From the NCBI GenBank assembly GCA_031267005.1, contig JAIRZX010000570.1:1-7612 (forward strand): 7,612 nt of DNA. The letters run 5' to 3'. Position numbers and translations under genes: made by a program. The notes beneath the pieces were generated by a model. The model did no database searches. It saw nothing but the letters and a program-made list of their open reading frames with translations, and was not told the DNA's origin. The stretch comes from Deltaproteobacteria bacterium. GTDB lineage: Bacteria > Desulfobacterota > Desulfarculia > Adiutricales > Adiutricaceae. Every line of letters begins with the position of its first letter. Positions within the stretch are counted from its first letter, which is position 1. This document shows, one piece after another, positions 1 through 6,285 of this stretch.

Positions 1-160
1 CGGGAGCCGGGCCGTCGGCCTCTTCCCTGCCGGGTACGGGAGCCGGGCCGGCCGCTTCCCTGCCTGGCTCGGGAGCCGGGCCGTCGGCCTCTTCCCTGCC
101 GGGTACGGGAGCCGGGCCGGCCGCTTCCCTGCCTGGCTCGGGAGCCGGGCCGTCGGCCGG
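1..160 (-). repeat. 69-bp perfect tandem repeat coding the Pro/Gly/Glu tail
   Basis: Positions 1-69 and 70-138 are identical, and a third copy matches for about 20 bp from 139 before diverging. The unit is 23 codons, so gain or loss of a unit keeps frame. It encodes two half-repeats of the type GPAPEPGREAA and GPAPVPGREEAD. The repeat continues past the left edge, so the copy number is unknown. Perfect identity next to diverged HTH modules points to recent or ongoing unit exchange. Confidence 0.95.
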
Positions 161-2746
161 CTTCCCCTGCCCCGCCGAAAACGCGTCCTGCGGCGACGGG
201 TAAGAGGAGCCGCGCGGCCCGACCCGGCGCTTCGGTTTCCGCAAAAGCCCTGCAGGGCCTTCCTCGGCGAAACGCTTTTCCCATATCGTGACCGCCGCCG
301 GCTCAATCCCGCTGACGGCTGCGGCGTTGGCGCGCGAAAACCCCTCAAGCCTCGCGAGGACGGCGGAGGCGCGGGCGGCCAGTTCGCTGTCGGGGCCGTC
401 GGGGGCGGCCCATCTTACTATGGTCGCCAGCTCGGCTTCGTGGTCCCGGGGCGGAACCTCGGAGCCGTCATCGTCCGTCCCCCCGCGCGGGGGGGGCTGC
501 TTCATCCTCCGGAGCCCTTCCGGGCCCTCGTCCGCGAATCGCCTCGCCCAAGCCCGGACCGTCGCCTCATCCACCCCGCCGGCGGCCGCCGCTTCGGCGT
601 ACGAAAGCCCGTTAAGCCTCCCGAGGACGGCTCCGGCGCGGCGGGCAAGCACCTTGTCCGGGGCACCGGGGGCGGTCCAAGCCTTGAGGGCAACCAGGTC
701 CCGGTCATTAAAGAAGGGTTCGAAACCGGCCCGCGGCAGACCCGCGCTCCGGCCGCGCGGGACGTCGGCGAGCCCGGCGGAGCCGCCCCAGTCGAAGCGC
801 CTTTTCCAATTTTTGGCAAAACTGGCGCTGGCCCCCGCCAGTTCCCCTGCCTCGGCGGAAGAGAGCCCGTTCAAAATCCCGAGGACGGCTGATGCGCGGC
901 GGGCCAGCTCCCTGTCGGGGGCGCCTGGCTCGGCCCACTCCTCCAAGGCCGCGAGATCCCCGTCTGAAGCGGCGGGCGATTCCCCGTCGCCCCGCCGGTT
1001 CCCGGCGTGCGGGATAACGACGAGACCGTCCGGCCCTAACTCCCTGAAGCGCTTAATCCATACCGCTACCGACTCTGGCCTCGCCTCATGGAGCCCGGCC
1101 GCCTCGGCGAACGAAAGCCCCCCCAGCTTCCCGAGGACGGCGGAGGAGCGGCGGGCCAGCTCCCTGTCGGGGGCGCCTGGTTCGGCCCACCCCCTTATGA
1201 CCGCCACGGCAGTTTCGGAGGGGAACGGAAGCGGCCCGACGTCCCGGAAACGCCAGCCGAACGGCCTATCGATTAAGCCGTCCGGCCCCGAATCCCTGAA
1301 GCGCCTGATCCATCTCACGACCGAGGTCACGCTCGCCCCGGCGAACTCGGCGGCCCCGGCGAGCGTCAAACCGTTCAGGACTCCCAAGACGGAAACGGCC
1401 CTGCGGGCCAGCGACCTGTCCGGGGCCCCGGGCGCGGCCAGCCCCTCCAGGGCGGCCAGGCTCCCCTCCGGCGCGGCCCGCTCCACGAAGCTCATCAGGC
1501 GGTTGGTGCCGCGCGACCAGTCGCGGAGGGCGTCCGGGCCGGATTCCTTGAAACGCCTCGTCCAGTTCGAGGCAGACGCGGGGCTCGCCCCCGAGGCCGC
1601 GGCGGCCTCGGGGGCCGTGAGCCCCCCGAGGATTCCGAGGACGGAGGCGGCCCGGCGGGCCAGCTCCCTGTCCGGGGCGCCGGGCGCCGCCCATTCCCTC
1701 AAGACCGACAGCTCCTCCTCCGTTCGGGGCGCCGCCCCGGGTGGGCCGCGGCGTTTCCGGAGGCGCGCCCTGCCCGCCAGGGCTTCCGGCCCCCCCGCCT
1801 CGAAGCGCAATTTCCAGAACCCGGCCGACTGCCTGTTGACGCCCGCGAGGGCGCCGGCCTCGGCGTCCATGAGCCCCATAAGGGATCCGAGGACGGAGGC
1901 GGCCCGGCGGGCCAGCATCCGGTCCGGGGAATCGGGGTCCGCCCATTCAATGAGGGTCTTCAGGTGTTCTTCGGGGCAGGGCGGCGCTCCCCGGAGGCGA
2001 TTCGTCCTGCCCAGGAGCCCGTACGGCCCGCGGGAGGCGAAGCGGGCCACCCATGCCCCGGCCGCGTTCCTGCACGCCCCCGCCGCCGCGGCGGCCTCTC
2101 CCTGCGTGAGCCCTTTGAGTATTCCCAGGATTACGGCCGCGCGGCGGGCCAATGCCCTGTCGGGCGCCCCGGGCGCGGCCCATTCCTCCAAGGTCGCCAG
2201 CTCCCCTTCCGAGCAGGGAGGCGGTTCGTCCCCTTTAAGGCGGCCCGGGAGCTTGGCCTTGTCCAGAAGCGCGTCCGGCCCGCCTTTCGCGAAGGCCCTT
2301 TTCCAGAGCCCGGCCGCGGTCCTGCTGGCGCCTACCGAATCGCCCGCCTCCTGTTGGGTTTGCCCTTTGAGCATTCCGAGCACGGCCGCCGCGCGGCGGG
2401 CCAGTTCCCTGTCGGGGGCCTCGGGTGCGGCCCATTTGGCGAGGAGCGCCAGATCCTCTTCCGCGGGTGGAGGCGGTCCGCCGGCCTTCTGGGGGGACGG
2501 GGCCGCCGGGATGTCGAGAAGCCCTTCTGCCCCCCCCTCCGCGTAGCGCTTCGTCCATTTCCAGCCCGCGCTCCCCTTCGCCCCCGCAAGCTCCGCCGCC
2601 TCTTCCCGCGAGGATCCCTCGAGCATGGCGAGGACGTAGGAGGCGCGGCGCGCCAGCTGCCTGTCGGGCGCTCCGGGGGAGGCCCACTCTTTTAAAATCG
2701 ACAGGCGTCCTTCGGCTCCGCCCGGGGGGGGCGTCCTGCTGCTCAC
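1..2746 (-). CDS. Tandem helix-turn-helix array protein (ten IS630-type HTH modules), 3' end outside window
   Basis: The frame is open for 915 codons from GTG 2746 to the left edge, with no stop in the window. By residue, 1-14 is a short N-terminus and 15-834 holds ten HTH modules whose first landmark Trp is at 21, 105, 189, 268, 352, 436 (Leu here), 520, 604, 690 and 779. Residues 835-915 form a Pro/Gly/Ala/Glu-rich, probably disordered tail. Each module reads roughly L..L..WAAPGAPDRELARRA, then VLG.L.GLS..EAA..AGAS, a variable stretch, W..RF and GPDGL. This matches the N-terminal HTH region of IS630-family transposases (Pfam HTH_29/HTH_32/HTH_23 type), including the GL.D.PR-like linker. No DDE nuclease is seen. 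The GTG start has SD AAGGAGG at 9-nt spacing, and codons are strongly G/C-ending. Inference: a multivalent DNA-binding protein derived from a transposase DNA-binding domain; its role is unknown. The true length and any C-terminal domain lie beyond position 1. Confidence 0.88.
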   Translation of the reverse strand, partial: MSSRTPPPGGAEGRLSILKEWASPGAPDRQLARRASYVLAMLEGSSREEAAELAGAKGSAGWKWTKRYAEGGAEGLLDIPAAPSPQKAGGPPPPAEEDLALLAKWAAPEAPDRELARRAAAVLGMLKGQTQQEAGDSVGASRTAAGLWKRAFAKGGPDALLDKAKLPGRLKGDEPPPCSEGELATLEEWAAPGAPDRALARRAAVILGILKGLTQGEAAAAAGACRNAAGAWVARFASRGPYGLLGRTNRLRGAPPCPEEHLKTLIEWADPDSPDRMLARRAASVLGSLMGLMDAEAGALAGVNRQSAGFWKLRFEAGGPEALAGRARLRKRRGPPGAAPRTEEELSVLREWAAPGAPDRELARRAASVLGILGGLTAPEAAAASGASPASASNWTRRFKESGPDALRDWSRGTNRLMSFVERAAPEGSLAALEGLAAPGAPDRSLARRAVSVLGVLNGLTLAGAAEFAGASVTSVVRWIRRFRDSGPDGLIDRPFGWRFRDVGPLPFPSETAVAVIRGWAEPGAPDRELARRSSAVLGKLGGLSFAEAAGLHEARPESVAVWIKRFRELGPDGLVVIPHAGNRRGDGESPAASDGDLAALEEWAEPGAPDRELARRASAVLGILNGLSSAEAGELAGASASFAKNWKRRFDWGGSAGLADVPRGRSAGLPRAGFEPFFNDRDLVALKAWTAPGAPDKVLARRAGAVLGRLNGLSYAEAAAAGGVDEATVRAWARRFADEGPEGLRRMKQPPPRGGTDDDGSEVPPRDHEAELATIVRWAAPDGPDSELAARASAVLARLEGFSRANAAAVSGIEPAAVTIWEKRFAEEGPAGLLRKPKRRVGPRGSSYPSPQDAFSAGQGKPADGPAPEPGREAAGPAPVPGREEADGPAPEPGREAAGPAPVPGREEADGPAP
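245..2704 (-). repeat. Ten in-frame HTH-module repeats, period about 252 bp
   Basis: Module cores, in protein order, lie at 2519-2704, 2267-2452, 2015-2200, 1778-1963, 1526-1711, 1274-1459, 1022-1207, 770-955, 512-697 and 245-430. Every core is exactly 186 bp (62 codons). Trp-to-Trp periods are 84, 84, 79, 84, 84, 84, 84, 86 and 89 residues, so all length variation is in the roughly 20-residue linkers. Pro at +3, Pro-Asp at +6/+7, Leu-Ala at +10/+11, Arg at +13 and Leu at +18 (counted from the first Trp) are present in all ten. The second Trp is at +43 in all ten. Module 6 has Leu in place of the first Trp. The copies are diverged at nucleotide level, which suggests an old array kept under selection rather than a recent amplification. 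Confidence 0.92.
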
Positions 2747-2755
2747 CGGGAGCGG

Positions 2756-2762
2756 CCTCCTT
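2756..2762 (-). promoter_or_regulatory. Shine-Dalgarno site AAGGAGG deciding the GTG start
   Basis: AAGGAGG on the minus strand ends 9 nt before GTG 2744-2746. The 19 bases from this SD through the GTG match the second copy's SD/start (4843-4861) at 18 of 19 positions, which fixes the start for both copies. Confidence 0.85.
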
Positions 2763-2775
2763 GAACCGCAAGCGG

Positions 2776-2803
2776 ATAATAACATATTTCCCCGTCCGTT
2801 CAC
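2776..2803 (-). promoter_or_regulatory. Candidate promoter with extended -10 for the HTH-array gene
   Basis: On the minus strand, TATTAT (2776-2781) is preceded by TGT (2782-2784), giving an extended -10. A weak -35, GTGAAC (2798-2803), lies 16 bp upstream. The predicted transcript start is near 2769, giving a leader of only about 22 nt that contains the SD. This is an AT-rich pocket in otherwise very GC-rich DNA. The -35 is poor, so the call rests on the extended -10 and its position. Confidence 0.5.
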
Positions 2804-2953
2804 GGGGCGGCGCTCCCTGCCTCCGCAGGCGGCGACCTGTTGCGGCAATTTCCCAATGCAGAAACAACAGACGAGCTGCCGCGTCCAGCACGGACAAGGT
2901 TGAGCCTTGCCGTCTGGCCATCAACGGCTCTACGGCAAAGCAGAGCCTGCCGC

Positions 2954-2991
2954 AACAGGAGGCTGCGGGGCCGTCGGGCCCCCCGCCTGTT
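2954..2991. other. Imperfect GC-rich hairpin upstream of the HTH-array gene
   Basis: The arms AACAGG...GGGGCC and GGCCCC...CCTGTT flank a 3-nt centre, with mismatches and a size difference in the middle of the stem. It lies about 150 bp upstream of the predicted promoter of the intact gene. No T-run follows on either strand, so it is not a standard intrinsic terminator. Confidence 0.4.
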
Positions 2992-3118
2992 CCGGTTGAT
3001 GGCTTGAAGACGCGCCCGTCCGAAGGCGGCAACAAGGCGGCTGCCTCTGCGCTTGTACTGGCGCCAGCATTTTCTGCCCGCCCAGTAGTGCCGCCGTAAT
3101 CCAAAGGGCGAGACTATC

Positions 3119-3145
3119 ATTATAACGTTCGGGTGCTTTTATAAT
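3119..3145. promoter_or_regulatory. AT-rich inverted repeat, possible operator or overlapping promoters
   Basis: ATTATAA (3119-3125) and TTATAAT (3139-3145) form a perfect 7-bp inverted repeat whose centres are 20 bp apart, about two helical turns. Each arm also contains a perfect TATAAT (-10-like), one on each strand, but neither has a convincing -35. AT-rich sequence stands out strongly in this GC-rich window. It could be a protein-binding site or promoter elements. Confidence 0.4.
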
Positions 3146-3173
3146 TTCCGGGCGGCTGAGGATCGCCGGGGCC

Positions 3174-3194
3174 GGGCCCGGGCCCGGGCCCGGG
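3174..3194. repeat. GGGCCC self-complementary hexamer run
   Basis: Three consecutive GGGCCC units plus GGG. Read on the minus strand in one frame this gives alternating Pro and Gly. It is self-complementary and prone to slippage and to hairpin formation. Confidence 0.8.
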
Positions 3195-3563
3195 GCCGGT
3201 GGCTCAGGCATCCTCCTGCCATGGAGACTCGACTTGGCGCCGGGATAGCCTTTGAGGGCCTTCTTTGATTTTGAAGGGAATAACCCTGCGGAACCTCTCC
3301 GGCCCGGCGCTTCCTGAGAAGCCATAGGGCGCCCGTCAGGGCTGGCCACAGAACCCCTGCGAAAGGACCCGGGGGCTTCCGGATGCAAGGCTTTGGGAGG
3401 CTTTCTGCGGACGCCCCCCCCGGGGGAGCCGCCGGCCCCTGCCGCGCCCGCCCCGCTGGCCCCGCCGGAGCGGCCCACCGCCTTAAGATCGCCCCCTTTC
3501 AGGGCGGTGATGCCCTACGGCGGCCCTGGGGCCGCCCACGGGCCGTTTCGCCTCGACGAGGCC

Positions 3564-3599
3564 TTCCGGGCTTTCCGGGGTTTCCGGGCTTTCCGGGCC
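3564..3599 (-). repeat. 9-bp tandem repeat inside decayed module 5
   Basis: Four 9-bp units of the type TTCCGGGCT (plus strand), with one variant unit and a partial fifth. On the minus strand they encode a Pro-Glu-Ser/Thr run that expands the module-ending motif EEGPEGL by nine residues. The frame is kept. Confidence 0.85.
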
Positions 3600-4211
3600 T
3601 TCCTCCGTGAAGCGCTTTTCCCAACCATTTGCCGTTATGGCGTTCACGCACCCCGCGTACTCGGCCGCCTCGGCCGGGGAACGGCCCCCGAGCCTTCGCG
3701 CATGAAGGCGGCCCGGCGGGCCAGCTTCCCGTCGGAGGCCCCGGGGGAGGCCCATTCCCTCAAAAGCGCCAGCGCCCTTTCCGGGCGGGGAAAGCTCCGG
3801 CGGGAAACGGGCCGTCCCGGCCCCTTTCCTTCAAAAGGAGGGCTTCCGGGCCGCCCTTCGCGAAGAGTATTTTCCGCCGAACGATCGACGCCTGGCTCGC
3901 CCCCGTCGCGGCGGCCGCCTCGTGCCACTAAAGCCCATCGCTCACCCCGAGGACGGCGGAAGCCCTGATGGCCATCTCCCTGACGGGGAAGTCCGGAGCG
4001 GACCACTTCTCCAAGGTCGACCTGTCCTCGGCCGAGCAGGGCATAGGGACATGCGGGAGCCGCGAGGCATTGCGGAGCGCTTCCAGGCCGCCCTCCGGGA
4101 AGGTCTTGAGCCAAAGGCGGACCGACGGCTCGCTCGCCCCTGAAAAGACGGCGGCCTCGGTTGCGGCGAGCCCGTTAAGCATCCCGAGGACGGAGGAAGC
4201 GCCCCGGACCG

Positions 4212-4266
4212 ACGCCCCGCCGACGGCCCGCCGACGGCCCGCCGACGCCCCGCCGACGCCCCGCCG
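4212..4266 (-). repeat. 11-bp minisatellite disrupting decayed module 3
   Basis: Five direct units of 11 bp (plus strand ACGCCCCGCCG or ACGGCCCGCCG), with a related partial unit after them. The tract replaces the conserved first helix region of module 3. Because 11 is not a multiple of three, each unit gained or lost changes the reading frame. Confidence 0.9.
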
Positions 4267-4664
4267 ATGGCCCCCTGACTTAAGACGGCAAGCTCCTCGT
4301 CCGGGCAGGACGGCCGACGGCTGGAACGCCGGCCGGACGCGTCCGCTTTCCTCAAGCGGAGCGCTTCCGGACCGCCCCTCTCGAAGAGGAATTTCCAAAC
4401 GGGAAGCGATCCCGGTTTCGCCCCCGTAAAGCCGGCTGCCTCGGAGTCGGAGAGCCCCGTCAGGACTCCGAGGACGGAGGCGGCCCGGCTCGCCAGCTCC
4501 TGGTAGGGGGAGTCGGGGAGGCCCACTCCAAGAGCGTCTTCAGTCGTTCGTCCGGGCTACCCAGCTGCGGGACGTCCGGCAGACGCGGAGCGGACTTCCT
4601 GGAAAAGAGAATCCCGTCTGGGCCGGCCGCCTCGAAGCGCCTTTTCCAAATTTTGACTGACTTC

Positions 4665-4680
4665 ACGCACGCACGCACGC
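4665..4680 (-). repeat. Tetranucleotide repeat (ACGC)x4 at a frameshift
   Basis: Four ACGC units (GCGT on the coding strand) sit at the recognition-helix position of decayed module 1. With two units (or five) the frame joins up, and with two the Trp-Trp distance is exactly the 43 residues seen in every intact module. With the present four units translation ends at TGA 4663-4665. This is a typical slipped-strand lesion. Confidence 0.85.
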
Positions 4681-4854
4681 GCCCGCAACGCAGACGGCTT
4701 CCGCGTACGTTAGCCCCTCGAAGACTCCGATTAACGCGGCGGCCCTCGCGGCCGGACTCCTGTCGGGTGCGCCGGGGGCGGCCCATTTCCTCAGGGTCGA
4801 CAGGTGCTCTTCCGGACAGGCCGATGGAAATGTCCTGCGTGGCACCGTGAGCGG

Positions 4855-4861
4855 CCTCCTT
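4855..4861 (-). promoter_or_regulatory. Shine-Dalgarno site of the decayed copy
   Basis: AAGGAGG with 9-nt spacing to GTG 4843-4845, the same arrangement as in the intact copy. It shows common descent of the two 5' ends and fixes the ancestral start. Confidence 0.8.
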
Positions 4862-4874
4862 AAACCGCCCCTTA

Positions 4875-4898
4875 AAGATACCACAAACCGGGGTTCAT
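4875..4898 (-). promoter_or_regulatory. Candidate (degraded) promoter of the decayed copy
   Basis: TATCTT (4875-4880) is preceded by TGG, an extended -10 at nearly the same distance from the SD as in the intact copy. ATGAAC (4893-4898) corresponds to the GTGAAC of the intact promoter but lies only 12 bp from the -10 instead of 16, so this promoter may be impaired. Confidence 0.35.
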
Positions 4899-4983
4899 GC
4901 GTCCGGAGCTCTCGTCCGATCGCCTTTCCGCCAGCGCGCGCCGGCCGCTCCGCTTCCGCGTTAGCTTTCCCGTTCGCGTTCGT

Positions 4984-5010
4984 TTCAGTTTCAGCTTCAG
5001 CTTCAGCTTC
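4984..5010. repeat. Hexamer repeat TTCAGY x4
   Basis: One TTCAGT unit, three TTCAGC units and a trailing TTC. In one minus-strand frame it reads as alternating Lys-Leu. Low-complexity tract with no known role. Confidence 0.85.
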
Positions 5011-5150
5011 CCGCTAAGCTCTGGATACACCCCCCCCCAGCCCGGCCTTACCTTTGGCGGAAACACGGGGAGCCCGGCGGGCCGGCCGCGCTTTGCCCCG
5101 GCCGTGGCGAGGCGGCCCGCAAAACGCGCACGCCGCCGACGGGGGGGCCG

Positions 5151-5206
5151 GGGAGCGGAGCCGCTGGCCGGGGAGCGGAGCCGCTGGCCAGGGAGCGGAG
5201 CCGCGG
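5151..5206. repeat. 20-bp tandem repeat, 2.8 copies
   Basis: Units start at 5151, 5171 and 5191. The core GGGAGCGGAGCCGCTGGCC is near-perfect, and the third copy is cut short. Each unit contains the small inverted repeat AGCGG-AG-CCGCT. A similar string, CGGGAGCGGAGCC, recurs near 7509. Confidence 0.9.
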
Positions 5207-5269
5207 CAGCCGCTAACGAGATTTTAGGACTCTCCCGTCGAAAGCCCTGCGGAGTCTGCGTCCCTTTGA

Positions 5270-5285
5270 TCCCGCTCGAGCGGGA
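5270..5285. other. Perfect 16-bp palindrome
   Basis: TCCCGCTCGAGCGGGA is fully self-complementary. It could be a dimer-binding site, but no gene lies close by to suggest what it would control. Confidence 0.6.
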
Positions 5286-5560
5286 GGCGTCCCGCAGTAA
5301 CCTCCAGCATCCTGAATTTCACAGAAAATCCGAAGCATACCGCAACGCGCGGGTCCCGGCGGGTGGACGCCCGATAATCGTCGGCCCGGTCCGCCCGTAG
5401 TTAAATAAGGAGCCGGGAGAGCGCGCACGTGCCGTCCGCCGCAGGGCCGGAGAGCCTTCCCCCTGCCGGAACCTCAACAGGGCGTAAAGATCCGCTTCGG
5501 AAATTCCTGGAAAGGAAATTGAAAAAGATCTCCCGGAGAGGCTCCTCGCAGACCGCGCGT

Positions 5561-5642
5561 AAAAAAAAGCCTCCGCCCGGTTCGGGTAAACCGGAAAGTT
5601 TCCTTCGGTTCGGGCGAACCCGCTTGAAGGTCCGGAGGGCGG
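5561..5642 (-). ncRNA. Possible structured RNA with T8 end (weak)
   Basis: On the minus strand, in order: CCGCCC (5637-5642), a hairpin GGTTC-GCCC-GAACC (5607-5620), a hairpin CCGGTT-TACCCG-AACCGG (5577-5594), GGGCGG (5573-5578), which can pair with the first element, then AGGC and eight T (5561-5568). The outer stem overlaps the second hairpin by 2 nt, so the two may be alternatives. The layout resembles a small RNA or a terminator, but no gene ends just upstream and no good promoter was found. Confidence 0.2.
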
Positions 5643-5930
5643 CGCGCTTCGTCCCGCGCGGCTTTACGGGGCGCGCCAAAAGGCCTGATGGTATTTGGCC
5701 GGAACCGAATCAAACTCGACCGTCTGCATGCCGGAAAATGATGGATGGCAAAGGGCAGGGCAAAGGAGTAATTTGCGCCGACTCCTCATTTCGGGCAACT
5801 TGAAATTTTTAACTTCGGGATGATAGCCTTAAGCCCGGCCAGTAAATTTACATTCGTACCCGTCCACGGCTTGAGCGGCGGCCACGCCGCCTGCTGGAAT
5901 GCCAGCCCGGCTCCGGACGGCGGCCACCAA

Positions 5931-5952
5931 TTCCCCGCGGGAAAGCGGGGAA
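5931..5952. other. Perfect 8-bp stem hairpin
   Basis: TTCCCCGC and GCGGGGAA flank a 6-nt loop GGGAAA. No T-run follows on either strand, so a terminator is not supported. Confidence 0.5.
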
Positions 5953-6285
5953 GGCGCCGGGAGCTAATCGGCCATGCCCCGGCGCGGCAAAGGCGTTTGG
6001 GGGGAACTGCCCGGAAGCCGGGAATCGGGTCCGGAACCCCGGCGAACGGCGGACGCGCCTCCTCCCGCCTCTTCTCCCCCTCCCCCGCGATCGGATGCAA
6101 TGCCGAGGCGCCGGCAGCGCCCGCCAGGCGGGACGGGCTTTGCGGCCCCGCTACGCCCGGATTGTCCCGGATAGTGCCAGTCGGGCCTCGTCCGCGCCGA
6201 AACCGTTCCGCGGCCGCCTCCCTCACCAGAACGGACGGGGCGGCGTCCGGAGCCGAGGGGGCTGGCCCTGCCGCGCTTTTCCTGC

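Larger units (their letters stand above)
2804..3482. other. Gene-free stretch between the two HTH-array copies
   Basis: No reading frame here shows recognisable protein sequence, and overlapping frames on the minus strand are unlike any family I know. The stretch contains an imperfect hairpin (2954-2991), an AT-rich inverted repeat (3119-3145) and a GGGCCC run (3174-3194). One minus frame over the GGGCCC run reads as a Pro/Gly run resembling the Pro-rich tail of the intact gene. The left side of the decayed copy may therefore once have extended into this stretch; that is inference. Confidence 0.5.
3483..4845 (-). pseudogene. Decayed second copy of the tandem HTH-array gene (about five modules)
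   Basis: Starting at GTG 4845 behind the same SD as the intact copy, the first module has its landmark Trp at residue 21, as in the intact protein. Five modules can be followed only by changing frame. Module 1 breaks at a 4-bp repeat (4665-4680), giving TGA at 4663-4665. Module 2 lacks one base near 4514. Module 3 has an 11-bp minisatellite (4212-4266) in place of its WAAPGAPDREL part. Module 4 has TAG (3928-3930) at the Ser position of its GLS motif, and its second Trp is Arg. The module 4-5 linker and module 5 (3693-3704) each shift frame again, and module 5 carries an in-frame 9-bp expansion (3564-3599). A TAA lies at 3483-3485, followed in another frame by a possible sixth-module scrap. 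Repairing the first two shifts restores the exact 43-residue Trp-Trp spacing. The many lesions argue for a pseudogene rather than a simple phase-variable gene. Confidence 0.85.

Noticed and set aside
288..2546. 752-codon plus-strand open frame as a gene
   Set aside because: It mirrors the minus-strand HTH modules, has no good SD and encodes no known domain. The minus frame has family motifs, an SD, a promoter and a paralogue with the same start.
2235..3104. 289-codon minus frame overlapping the array gene's 5' end
   Set aside because: It is out of frame with the HTH modules, crosses the array gene's promoter and SD, and shows no recognisable domain.
1..4845. Intact IS630 insertion sequence
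   Set aside because: Only the HTH region is present, many times over; no DDE domain, terminal inverted repeats or target-site duplication was seen.
3483..4845. Programmed frameshifting making one functional protein
   Set aside because: Too many shifts of both signs, an in-frame TAG, loss of a conserved Trp and no slippery-site/structure pairs.
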